DNA of 28,840 nt, from positions 32,958,698 through 32,987,537 of the forward strand of contig CAIIXF020000007.1 in NCBI GenBank assembly GCA_903813345.2. Reading direction: 5' to 3'. The DNA is from Owenia fusiformis (Eukaryota; Annelida; Polychaeta; Sabellida; Oweniidae). The notes under the pieces were generated by a model, which was not told the origin of the DNA, ran no database searches, and was given only the letters and a program-made list of their open reading frames with translations. Position 1 is the first letter of the stretch. The number at the start of each line of letters is the position of its first letter. The position numbers and the translations under genes are program-made. Below, one piece after another: positions 11,069 to 20,929 of this stretch.

Positions 11069-11606
11069 CACTGGTACTCACCTATTTACGCTGACGATAC
11101 GTCAGCGTAACAAGATGGAAGAACTTCCGGGCTTCGTTTTCGGTAAGATATCTTTATTTCTCGATTCTACACCACTTATGAATCAAGTTGTGGACAATAA
11201 TTTGGCTCAAAGTTAGGGAAGATAGTCTAGTTTGAGAATATACAGGCGTTCTATGTTTGGTATATTAACGAAGACGCAATTCACATACTTAGTCCCTCGC
11301 TTTTGTTACGTTGACGATCTTCATGAATATTGTCACATTGGCAATATTCATGAAGATCGCCAACGTAACAAAAGCGAGGGACTAAATATGTAAATTGCGT
11401 CTTCATTGATGTACCAAACATAGAACCGCTTGCATATTCTCAAACTAGACTATCTTCCTTAGCTTTGAGCCAAATTATAGTCCACAACTTGACTTATAAG
11501 TGCTGTAGAATCGAGAAATAAAAATATCTTACCGAAAACGAAGCCCGGAAGTTCTTCCTTCTTGTTACGCTGACGTATCGTCAGCGTAACTGGGTGAGTA
11601 CCAGTG
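11069..11606. mobile_element. 538-bp near-complete palindrome element with TAGAT duplication
   Basis: The sequence starts CACTGGTACTCACC and ends GGTGAGTACCAGTG. It reads as its own reverse complement along nearly the whole length, with perhaps 90 percent arm identity by eye and a centre near 11337. TAGAT lies immediately outside both ends (11064-11068 and 11607-11611) and is a good 5-bp target duplication. Near each end is a smaller palindrome, GTTACGCTGACG-TA-CGTCAGCGTAAC (about 11086-11112 and 11564-11590), and a related GTTACGTTGACGATC sits beside the centre. It is non-coding and non-autonomous. Confidence 0.85.
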
Positions 11607-12062
11607 TAGATGTTCTAAAGAAAAATCAATTCCTTATTTACTTGATGGACGTCTTGGACAAGGGGACAACATGGAAACAATACTACCTCTCAAGTAATCA
11701 TAAATTATAATTGTGTTTCTTAAACAATTCAAAAAGTACATATTTTCCCCACTTGTATTCTAAATATCAGTTTTTCTAATGACAACGGGCATGTGATGAA
11801 GAGTAACGAAATTATAACTAATGCAGACCCAATATAATTTGAGTAATATTAACAAGTCAGTTGCGAACAAATCAAAATAATCATGCATATTATCTCGTGG
11901 GACAATTCAATTCCATATTATTTTTGTGATGTAACCATGGACGATAAATTGGATTCATGGAGAATCGTTATTTACTTTTCTCCATCTAACAATATGACTA
12001 ATGGCTCTTCCAGGGCAGTTAACACCAAGGGAGCGTATAACTATGAGCTTGCTAGATAGGTT
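11607..12062. other. No recognisable feature
   Basis: AT-rich single-copy-looking DNA without a supportable open frame. Confidence 0.4.
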
Positions 12063-13030
12063 GAAAGCCCGTAGTCTAATATTACTCGCGTTAATGGATT
12101 GCATGGACTATGGGGTTGGCTACTTTGATGATATCAAAGCCAGTGTCTGAGCTTGTATCCGCGAATGCACTTTTCGGCTGTCGGCTACCGGATTAACCTG
12201 CTTTTTTGTGACCAACTATTTTAAATATGAATGGAATAGCGACATGTGCTATTCATATTTAAATTAGTTGGCCAAAAAATTGTAGGTTAATCCGGTAGCC
12301 GACAGCCGTTAGTTGCAGTATGATATTCGCGTCAATGGGTTGCCTCGGACGATGGGGTATCTACTTTCGATTAAGCTTCTATTTTATGGGCAACTCATTT
12401 AAGTATGAATAGTACCTGCCACTAATTCATTCATGTTCAAATGAGTTGGTCATAAATTAGTAGGTTAATCCGTTAGTCGGTAGCCGTTATTTGCATTCGC
12501 GAATACAAGCTCAATCTCATTATGAAGGCCAATTCAATTTCTAAGTGAGAACCATTTTTCATGTTAGCGTAACTTAGGTGGCATTCGCTAATTCAGCGGC
12601 CGGCTGACGGATTAACCTGCTATTTTATTGCAAACTCATTTCAATATGGATGGAATAGTGACAGGTATACTTTTCATATCTAAATGAGTTGACCATATAT
12701 AGTAGGTTAAACCGCCAGCCGGCAGGTGAGTTCGCGAGTTGACGGCTGAAGTTGAAATAACAACCAAACCGTTAGTCAACTAAGAGTGATTAGTGATCAA
12801 ATGACTTTTTGGAGTTTTTATGCCACTGGCATAAGGATCGATCATAATAAAGCAGCTCGGTTGAAAGAGCGAACAGATCGTCAGTCAGTGTTAAATGATG
12901 CTTGGATAGGTGTGACTAGATAACTTGTAGATATCGGAATGCACGAATAGGTATCATTTATATTTAAATGAGTTGGTCATAAATTTCAAATCAAACCGTC
13001 AGCCTGCAGTCGGCGGCCGCGTTCGCGAAT
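12063..13030. repeat. Cluster of related ~130-bp hairpin repeats
   Basis: At least three hairpins and one half-hairpin share the same arm sequence. Hairpin 1 has arms at about 12175-12238 and 12246-12308 (CGGCTGTCGGCTACCGGATT and its complement). A more worn hairpin lies at 12382-12487. Hairpin 3 lies at 12598-12724 (GCCGGCTGACGGATTAACC and its complement). A right-arm-only copy is at about 12960-13020. All contain ATGAGTTGGTCAT-like and TAGGTTAA(T/A)CCG words, and CGCGAATG-type words sit between them. The preceding spacer is also duplicated: TATTACTCGCGTTAATGG near 12079 and GATATTCGCGTCAATGGG near 12323 start matching blocks about 45 bp long. The cluster therefore grew partly by tandem duplication. 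Confidence 0.75.
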
Positions 13031-14500
13031 GTAATCAAGTGATGGAAAAAATATTTGGGGATCAGTGTATCATTCTGAAACATCGATAACTGAAGCTTTT
13101 TTACAATGGTCAACAACACGTTCTATAGTAATATATCGATCCCCATCACCATACAAGTAACTACCGCGGCAGGAATTGTATGAAGAATACATGCGAATCA
13201 TCCCTTGTTGCGATCAATATGATAACAAATACTACTAACGCTGAATCATTAATAAGCGACTTAATTTTTCTGTCAATATACCCTAATGTTCACATCATCC
13301 CGAAGGATCGTCTCCAAAGTAAAACAAAGCTAGAAATAAGGTCATTGACGTAATTATAAACAAATTAATCAGGACCTACTTTATCACCACCCCGCAGCAA
13401 TGCATGTCTTGCGGCGGGCAAAGCTCTCATGCTTCCATTGTAAGTTGGCTGAATTAATAACGTCATTGTGAAATCCAAAGAACTTGAATTGAACGCATTG
13501 GGCGAATTGATTGATCTTGTGGTGAATAACTATCAACAATGTTTTATATCAAAATTTCCTCCACGTGGTTTTCTTCTAGTGATTCATGGTTCTCGAAATA
13601 GTTTCACAAAATAATGATTGGATAAGACAAAAGAATACCGGCATTATACTTTTAGATTTAAGGGAGAAATGAATTCCATAAAATAACGTGCTTATTTCCT
13701 CGATTTTTGATATCCTTTTAAGCCCGCTCCATTCCCTCTTCCGAGTTACTGCCATGGAAGTTCGTAAAAGCCCCAGATTCAAAGCCCGTATGCACAATGC
13801 ACATTTAGTCAAACTAATTGTTAATAATCATTGTTCTGTGTTACATTTCATTATACGTGAGATACCTGTATATAAGGCTGCATTGCATCATTCATTTATA
13901 TAAACACAGATGTGCGTTTTGCTGAGCGATGGAGCGATGTGCAGATAAAACCCTACGCCATTGTCATGATAATGAAACAAAAATGAAGGAACATTTTGAA
14001 AATGATGAGAACAAATAATGCCTCGATCAAATATTATTAAAAAATAATGATAATTCGTATTAAATGAAAAAACCTTTGATAAACATATATTCTGCATTTA
14101 GGCTAGGCCTATTGAGACATTCATATATGCAACAAAGAGTCAGAAATATCGACCCAAGAAACACCTCAATTTCTACTATTTACATTGTGAAAAACACAAT
14201 TGCCGTTTTACTTAATGGGTCGTATTACTAATTGGTTTTTAAGGTAGCTTCATCGAAACCGATTAACGCTTTTTATTAAATGGTGAAGAACAATAAATAA
14301 TTAAAAGCCGTTCATCTTTGAAATGTTGCAAATTGATTTATTCAGTAGAGAAACATTTAAACATGCACACCATACATGTATATGGGTAAGAATGTTAAAA
14401 GAATGTAATGCAAAATGTTAAAGAGTAAAATGGCAACCCCATGTGTCATACTTAATTGAATAACTTTTTACATTTATGTGTTTTTCAATAAATTCATCAT
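13031..14500. other. No recognisable gene
   Basis: Short frames on both strands overlap at 13576-13903. The minus frame there contains CALCIRAL, which was considered as a PLAC8 second exon but lacks the required preceding acidic segment and a convincing splice acceptor. Otherwise this is AT-rich non-coding DNA. Confidence 0.4.
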
Positions 14501-14538
14501 CCGAACAAAAGCCTCTAGAACTCGTACCGGAAGAAAGA

Positions 14539-14666
14539 GGTACGACTTCAGGAGGCCTATGTTCAGAAATGGTACGAGTTCTGGAGGCCTGTGTTCAGAG
14601 GAGGTACGAGTTCTGGAGGCCTGTGTTCAGAGGAGGTACGAGTTCTGGAGGCCTATGTTCGAAGGA
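14539..14666. repeat. 32-bp minisatellite, four copies
   Basis: TACGA(G/C)TTC(T/A)GGAGGCCT starts at 14541, 14573, 14605 and 14637, an exact 32-bp period; the first and last units are slightly diverged. Because 32 is not a multiple of three, the two overlapping plus frames (14476-14673) merely read the same unit in shifted phases, so neither is evidence of a gene. Confidence 0.85.
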
Positions 14667-14669
14667 TGA

Positions 14670-15185
14670 ATGAATGAGGATAGGAGAATTATCACACACA
14701 ATTTCGAGTCTTAATTTACTTCACCATTCGATGAGATATCATCCGGGTCCTCTTGCTTTCTTTGAAAATTATTGGCAGGTTACTGGCATTTTTCACACCC
14801 CTTTCTGCTTTTGACTAACAAGATTGTTTATTCTACGTGGTCCACCTTAATTCCGTTTTTTGATTACAATGAGTCACGTAACTGATTAAGATTTAAGGAA
14901 TTTAAAGATGATTTGGTGAAAGAAGTAAAATAACTAAAATCATATAATGATGATCAAATTTGGTGTATTCTTATGCAAAATATGAATTCATTACTATTCT
15001 AAAGCTACGATCGCTCATAATATTGGTTTTAAATATGAAATATGTTTGTATTTTTCTGTCAATACGATATTGATGTCCATCTGAGATGAGAAAAGATATT
15101 GGAAAGAAACAATCTTAAATTACCTAATGATTCAATCTTTATATGCCTGATATTATCAACAAAATATAATTTAATATTGTTTTAC
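14670..15185 (-). other. Likely intron side of the PLAC8 exon; nothing else seen
   Basis: Downstream of the splice donor of the PLAC8-like exon on the minus strand. I searched for the expected second exon (a cysteine-rich CxxCxLxQE segment) by eye and did not find it here. Confidence 0.35.
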
Positions 15186-15398
15186 CTCAATTCCTTTCTG
15201 TTCTCTTATCTTTCCTTTTACGACGGCTCGAAAGTAGATACCACAGGGCCCAAGGACGGTCATAACTCCATGCAAGACGCAATTCTCGCCAGTTGCTTCT
15301 GCCACCTTTCCAGCGGTGTAGCAAGGGGCCACGTATGTAATAAGACATAATGTAATGTTGTCGAAACAACCGAACAATCCATGTTGAAATTCTCCCAT
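15186..15398 (-). CDS. PLAC8-family protein, first coding exon (partial gene)
   Basis: The minus-strand exon encodes 71 residues from ATG (context AGCAATGG, favourable for eukaryotic initiation). It begins MGEFQHGLFGCFDN, followed by TLCLITYVAPCYTAGK, ENCVLHG and GKIREQKGIE. Known PLAC8 (cornifelin-like) proteins have this order: a glycine/phenylalanine-cysteine start, a cysteine-proline-cysteine turn (here APCYTAGK), and a basic RxxY/RGKIREQxGI stretch before the second cysteine cluster. The exon ends at GAG followed by GTAAAA, a good splice donor in phase 0, exactly where the second half should join. That second half (the CPLCAxxQE-type region) is not visible in the window. The gene therefore either has a long intron leading left or is a stranded exon. 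PLAC8 proteins are small, cysteine-rich and often membrane-associated; the function of this member is not known. Confidence 0.75.
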
Positions 15399-15800
15399 TG
15401 CTAGTGTTTTTAAGCTAACTGTAGTTTTCTATAGCAACTATATCCACGAACAAATTTCCTGTTTCACTGATTTCTGCTTCACGTATTTGTTCGTCTATGC
15501 TGGTATATGACTTTTCCTATCCTGGTCAATATTAAATAGACGCCCGACAAGCGGTTTGGGATCTATACAAAAGCGTATAACAGCATACGAGGAGACTATA
15601 AAACATCATCAATACTCTCATCTGTACCCTAAATGAGAGATCCTACATTAAAACGATGAAGCACTTTTTGAAATTAAAACATGTCGAGTTTATCTCCTCT
15701 GTGGATGAATCTAACATCCATATTGGAATGAAATTAATCATTTTCGATTCTACAGTATTTAAGATTTGATGGCCATGATTTGACTAGCCCCAAGTCACAC
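15399..15800 (-). other. Upstream side of the PLAC8 exon, no clear promoter
   Basis: On the minus strand this would be the 5' untranslated or promoter region. No convincing TATA-initiator pair or upstream splice acceptor could be chosen by eye. Confidence 0.3.
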
Positions 15801-15801
15801 C

Positions 15802-15978
15802 TAAATATTCCTCAAGGTCCCATATCAAATCAAAAAATCAAAAAATCTTTTAATTTTTCTCAAGGTCTTACATAAAACCAAAAAATCCTTAAATATTCGT
15901 CATGGTCTTATATCCAATCAAAGAAATCCTAAAATATTTCTAAAGGTCTTATTTATATCGAATCAAAAAATTCTAAAA
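15802..15978. repeat. Degenerate ~40-48-bp tandem repeat, four copies
   Basis: Units begin at about 15803, 15851, 15891 and 15932. Each has AAATATT-type lead bases, then (C/G)TCA(A/T)GGTCTTA, then AATCAAA(A/G)AA(A/T)TC. Copies differ in length and sequence, so the array is old. It is non-coding. Confidence 0.65.
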
Positions 15979-16385
15979 TGGATGCGATGCTAGTTCGTTC
16001 ATAAATTTTCTACACGAACCTACACAAACAAGTAGATCTTATAAGTAGAAATCATGTTATCACGTACTTTATAACACTTTATTTTCTTATCCCATCGAAC
16101 AAAATCAGGATATAGAGAACTGCTCAGTCCGTCCGTCCCTCTGGGCAAACTCAAATACCGTTGGCCGAATATCGTTTATATTTATACGTATATTCCCCAT
16201 GTGACAGCTCGAGACTCAGTTTAACCAATTTAAAGCTGGCCAAAAAAACATGGTGGAAATCTTGAAAAGGGTGGCAGTTAAACAATATTCTACAATTTTT
16301 GCTTAAAACTGGAAAAGTATCATATACTATCTACTGAAGTGGCCTTTAACCACGTTGTATTTTGGACGCTTATCTGTAAGCGTAT
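15979..16385. other. No recognisable feature
   Basis: AT-rich DNA with a short CCGTCCGTCC run near 16130. No supportable frame was seen. Confidence 0.35.
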
Positions 16386-16661
16386 TTGAATATGTCGTAT
16401 CAAGATGTGCAAGTTCATTTTATGACCAAATCATTGATAATTCTACAAAAACAAGACAGAGTAGAATCTAACAGATCATATCATATCTTCTTTGAGTGCA
16501 GAACTGTCTTACGCCTCGTACAAGTGAAAAGATATTATGTACATCTTCCTGACACAAAAGTTAACTATTTTGGAACTAAGTTTGGTCTCATGTGTCTGAT
16601 AACAAACGTGTACACGGTGGTGTACAACATGATAAAATTGACCGTCATTAAAAAAAAGTAG
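16386..16661 (+). pseudogene. Possible LINE reverse-transcriptase C-terminal tail
   Basis: The 91-residue frame has SYHIFFECRTVLRL, which resembles the HLFxEC...W segment (zinc-binding H-x4-C half of the zf-RVT region) near the C-terminus of many LINE ORF2 proteins. It is followed by a hydrophobic stretch and a lysine-rich end, as those proteins have. The preceding Cys-x2-Cys half is not visible. A chance AT-rich frame is the alternative. It is not contiguous with either retroelement fragment to the right. Confidence 0.35.
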
Positions 16662-16749
16662 ATGATATTGTTTGCTATTTTCACTAAATTATCTCATATG
16701 CCTTCAGATGTAACCATTATGTTACAAAGAATGTTCGATATGATCTGAA

Positions 16750-16935
16750 TTTATTCATCTGTTACATTGATAAACACACTTTGGTGTTACTATATGCGCT
16801 TGTTCCATCATCAGCAATGTGCCTGGTTTCATTGTTATTTCGTGTCTTTCAACAGTGTATAACTCTACCAGGTGACCCACCAAAGTGGTGTGGGACAAGT
16901 GTGTGCTTCTCAAGCTAAATACATCTAGTTGGTCT
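16750..16935 (-). other. Probable 3' tail of the minus-strand retroelement
   Basis: Directly after the stop of the retroelement coding remnant (16936-16938, minus strand). The tail contains CCTGGTAGAG-like and TGATGATGGAACAAGCGC words on the minus strand. TGATGATGG(A)-type sequence is common near the 3' ends of non-LTR elements. The exact end of the element was not determined. Confidence 0.4.
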
Positions 16936-18537
16936 TTATTTTGTGTTCCAGTCCTCTGCTCTTTTGATCCAGAGCCACTTTGATTCTTTCTCTGCTGTTC
17001 TAGTGATGCTTCCAATTTCCCGCTTCCTTGTATTTCCATTTATTCCTAATAGTCCTAGAGTTCTCCAGAGGGATTGTCCTGCAAACCCCCGACAGCCAAC
17101 CTCTACTGGTTCATATCTGGCTGTATATCCATTGTTTCTACATTGGTCAACTAGTTCTGCATATTTTTCTCGCTTCCTTTCTTTAGCTTCCTAAATGTTT
17201 CCTCCCATGACACTGTTAGTTCTATTAGCGCTATATGTTTTGCCGATTTTGACCACAAAACTATGTCTGGTCTCAATGAGGTTTCTACTATTTTCTCTGG
17301 GAATTCTAGCTGTTTTTCTAGGTCCACCATGAGAGACCAGTCGCTTGATGTGTGTACAATTCCAGTACGTTTCCTTACTTCATTTAGTTGTACTCTCTCC
17401 TGCTTTAATAATGTTGATGCATCTAGTGCCTTGTTTCTTGTGTTTTATCCTCCTTTTTGCCTCAATGATTTGTGCTAACTCTTTCAGGACTTGGTCATGT
17501 CTCCACCTAAATCTTCCATCTGATAGTTCCTTCCTACAGGCTGGTAAAAGGTGCTTAAGGTTTGACGCTGGACCACATAATGGGCATTCTGCTAGTCCCA
17601 TAGTGACTAAATTAGTTGGTGTTGGTAAGACATCATATGTCGCTCTAAGCAGAAAACTAATTGTTTGCGGCTGCTCCTTCAATAAATCATGCCAAATTAA
17701 TTTCCTTTCTGTAACACCTTCCCATTTCATCCATTCACCTTGTTTCTTCATCTCGATAGCTTTGAACTCTTCGGTCTTCCTCGAGATTCTCTCTTACTTC
17801 TTACTGGATAAGGTCTCTCTTCTCATTCATTCCATAGAGGTTTAGAGCCAAATCCTAAGCCCTGTTTTCTTTTTGCTACCCGTCCTACTATGACCTTTTG
17901 CTTGAGCCTGTCCTCTGCTTTTGTTAGCCCCTCTTAAACATTCCACTTCCTGCCAGCTTCCTCATGGGTGTTGCTCTTTGGAATCTTGGTATTTTTAGCA
18001 TTCCTGATAATTACAATTTTCCTGACTTTGGTAACCTTGTATTCTCCCGTCAATGATTTAATTGGTATGTGAGGCATGTTTGATTCTCCATAAAATCCTG
18101 AACTACTGAAGCTTTCGGGTACTCCAAACCAGTTGCGTAGGTATTTGTTTGTTTTCCTCTCCAACATCTCTAATGTTGTCATTGGCACTGCAAAAACAAG
18201 AAGTGGCCACAGTATTCTAGGAAGTATCCCTTGCTGATATACCCATGCCTTGTATTTTCTTGGTAGCCCTGATTTATCAACAAGCCTGAACCAGGCATCT
18301 AATTGGTCCTCCATTTCCTTTATGCTCTTCCTGACCGAAATTGGTGCATCAGATACTTTCCCTATGCTTTTCACTGGTTTTTCTGTTACTGTAGGTATTT
18401 CCTGTCCATAGCTATGTTGAATTTTCCATCTACTTTTCCTTTCTTCAAAATTAGGCTTCGTGATTTTACTGGCTTGAATTTCATTCTACCCCACCTAATA
18501 ATCTTTTCGCGTCCTCTAAGAATCCATCTAGCTCCCG
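16936..18537 (-). pseudogene. Retroelement reverse transcriptase, part downstream of the FMDD motif (degraded)
   Basis: Read on the minus strand from 18537, the protein continues directly out of the catalytic FMDDLTVTT motif with RGFTGARWIL, then the SFKP-like segment WGRMKFKPVKSRS. Next come a frameshift near 18410, GQEIPTVTEKPVKSIGK, WVYQQGILPRILWPL, LEMLERKTNKYLRNWFGVP and AGRKW (to 17937). A decayed stretch with stops and at least one frameshift follows (17930-17750). Then KWEGVTERKL, ISFLLRATYDVLPTPTNL and a zinc-finger-like CPLC-x7-H-x4-C leading into GRFRWRHDQVL (17751-17400). The C-terminus has EPVEVGCRGFAGQSL and ESKWLWIKRAEDW before a TAA at 16936-16938. This order matches a widespread animal reverse-transcriptase-bearing mobile element whose exact class I cannot name. 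Stops and frameshifts make it a pseudogene. Plus-strand frames across it, such as 17345-17845, are shadows. Confidence 0.85.
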
Positions 18538-20806
18538 TGAATCCTCTGGTTGTTACTGTTAAGTCATCCATGAATCATCTGGTTGTTACTGTTAAGTCAT
18601 CCATGAATCCTCTGGTTGTTACTGTTAAGCAATCCATGAATCATCTGGTTGTTACTGTTAAGTCACCCATGAATCCTCTGGTTGTTACTGTTAAGTCATC
18701 CATGAATCATCTGGTTGTTACTGTTAAGTCATCCATGAATCCTCTGGTTGTTACTGTTAAGTCATCCATGAATGCTCTGGTTGTTACTGTTAAGTCATCC
18801 ATGAATCCTCTGGTTGTTACTGTTAAGTCATCCGTGAATCCTCTGGTTGTTACTGTTAAGTCATCCATGAATTCTCTGGTTGTTACTGTTAAGTCATCCG
18901 TGAATCCTCTGGTTGTTACTGTTAAGTCATCCGTGAATCCTCTGGTTGTTACTGTTATGTCATTCATGAATGCTCTGGTTGTTACTGTTAAGACATCCAT
19001 GAATCCTCTGGTTGTTACTGTTAAGTCATCCATGAATTCTCTGGTTGTTACTGTTAAGTCATCCGTGAATCCTCTGGTTGTTACTGTTAAGTCATCCATG
19101 AATCCTCTGGTTGTTACTGTTATGTCATCCATGAATGCTCTGGTTGTTACTGTTAAGTCATCCATGAATCCTCTGGTAGTTACTGTTAAGTCATCCATGA
19201 ATCCTCTGGTAGTTACTGTTAAGTCATCCATGATTCCTCTGGTTATTACTGTTAAGTCATCCATGAATCCTCTGGTTGTTACTGTTAAGTCATCCATGAA
19301 TCATCTGGTTGTTACTGTTAAGTCATCCATGAATCCTCTGGTTGTTACTGTTAAGTGATCCATGAATCCTATGGTTGTTACTGTTGAGTCATCCATGAAT
19401 CCTCTGGTTGTTACTGTTAAGTCATCCATGAATCCTCTGGTAGTTACTGTTAAGTCATCCATGAATGCTCTGGTTGTTACTGTTAAGTCATCCATGAATC
19501 CTCTGGTTGTTACTGTTAAGCCATCCATGAATCATCTGGTTGTTACTGTTAAGTCATCCATGAATCATCTGGTTGTTACTGTTAAGTCATCCATGAATCC
19601 TCTGGTTGTTACTGTTAAGTCATCCATGAATCCTCTGGTTGTTACTGTTAAGTCATCCATGAATCCTCTGGTTGTTACTGTTAAGTCATCCATGAATCAT
19701 CTGGTGGTTGTTACTGTTAAGTCATCCATAAATGCTCTGGTTGTTACTGTTATCTCATCCATGAATCCTCTGGTTGTTACTGTTAAGTCATCCATGAATC
19801 CTCTGGTTATTACTGTTAAATCATCCATGAATCCTCTGGTTGTTACTGTTAAGTCATCCATGAATCCTCTGGTTGTTACTGTTAAGTCATCCATGAATCC
19901 TCTGGTTGTTACTGTTAAGTCATCCATGAATCCTCTGGTTGTTACTGTTAAGTCATTCATGAATGCTCTGGTAGTTACTGTTAAGTCATCCATGAATCCT
20001 CTGGTTGTTACTGTTAAGTCATCCATGAATGCTCTGGTTGTTACTGTTAAGTCATCCATGAATGCTCTGGTTGTTACTGTTAAGTCATCCATGAATCCTC
20101 TGGTTGTTACTGTTAAGTCATCCATGAATCCTCTTGTAGTTACTGTTAAGTCATCCATGAATGCTCTGGTTGTTACTGTTGAGTCATCCATGAATCCTCT
20201 GGTTGTTACTGTTAAGTCATCCATGAATGCTCTGGTAGTTACTGTTAAGTCATCCATGAATGCTCTGGTTGTTACTGTTATGTCATCCGTGAATCCTCTG
20301 GTAGTTACTGTTAAGTCATCCATGAATCCTCTGGTTGTTACTGTTAAGTCATCCATGAATCCTCTGGTTGTTACTGTTAAGTCATCCATGAATCCTCTGG
20401 TAGTTACTGTTAAGTCATCCATGAATCCTCTGGTTGTTACTGTTAAGTCATCAATGAATCCTCTGGTTGTTACTGTTAAGTCATCCATGAATCCTCTGGT
20501 TGTTACTGTTAAGTCATCCATGAATCCTCTGGTAGTTACTGTTAAGTCATCCATGAATGCTCTGGTTGTTACTGTGAAGTCATTCATGAATTCTCTGGTA
20601 GTTACTGTTAAGTCATCCATGAATTATGGTTGTTACTGTTAAGTCATCCATGAATCCTCTGGTTGTTACTGTTGAGTCATCCATGAATCCTCTGGTTGTT
20701 ACTGTTAAGTCATCCATGAATCCTCTGGTAGTTACTGTTAAGTCATCCATGAATGCTCTGGTTGTTACTGTTAAGTCATCCATGAATGCTCTGATGGTTG
20801 GTTGTC
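18538..20806 (-). repeat. 33-bp minisatellite of the RT catalytic motif, ~68 copies
   Basis: The unit on the plus strand is TCATCCATGAATCCTCTGG plus TTGTTACTGTTAAG. On the minus (coding) strand it encodes MDDLTVTTRGF, the catalytic xMDD motif of the surrounding reverse transcriptase with its next residues. The start word recurs from 18538 to 20783 with a 33-bp period, interrupted only by a +3 change near 19704 and a net 2-bp loss near 20621, giving about 68 copies. Both flanks continue smoothly into the same gene: RQPTIRA before the motif, GFTGARW after it. Variants at one codon are CCT, GCT, TCT or CAT on the plus strand; CAT copies create TGA stops in the coding frame (for example 18571, 18637, 18703, 19297, 19528). 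The plus strand is open for hundreds of codons (18303-19358 and 19362-20642, SSMNPLVVTVK repeats) only because 33 is divisible by three. Confidence 0.95.
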
Positions 20807-20920
20807 GAGTACCTGGGCTTGTTGCTGGTCTCGACATTCTTGTTCTGCTGATTTTGCCAGTATATTCATAGCTGTTGCAAACAATATCACCGAAAGTGCG
20901 CATCCGGAAAACACTAAATT
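20807..20920 (-). pseudogene. Retroelement reverse transcriptase, part just upstream of the FMDD motif
   Basis: Minus-strand reading gives GCALSVILFATAMNILAKSA and EQECR (about 20915-20845). This is the segment before motif C in this retroelement family, where a GC-S-ILF-MN pattern is expected. A single-base loss after GAATGTCGAG shifts the frame into RPATSPGTRQPTIRAFMDD, which enters the array. Homology stops near 20920, where plus-strand LINE sequence begins, so the part coding for the earlier reverse-transcriptase motifs is missing here. Confidence 0.8.
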
Positions 20921-20929
20921 CTAAGCTCA

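Noticed and set aside
13576-13812. Minus frame with CALCIRAL as the second PLAC8 exon
   Set aside because: Only four residues fit; no acidic segment before them, no convincing acceptor, and the glutamine-glutamate pair of the family is missing.
14476-14673. Two overlapping plus-strand frames with repeated peptides
   Set aside because: Both are phase-shifted readings of a 32-bp minisatellite, whose period is not a multiple of three.
17345-17845. 166-codon plus-strand frame
   Set aside because: It is the shadow of the minus-strand retroelement (GRFRWRHDQVL region), which has clear homology.
18303-20642. Two long plus-strand proteins of 11-residue repeats as genes
   Set aside because: They are the antisense of the RT-motif minisatellite; the gene flanks on both sides are on the minus strand.
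18538-20806. CRISPR-like array
   Set aside because: Units are contiguous 33-bp repeats without unique spacers, in an animal genome, and derive from a coding motif.
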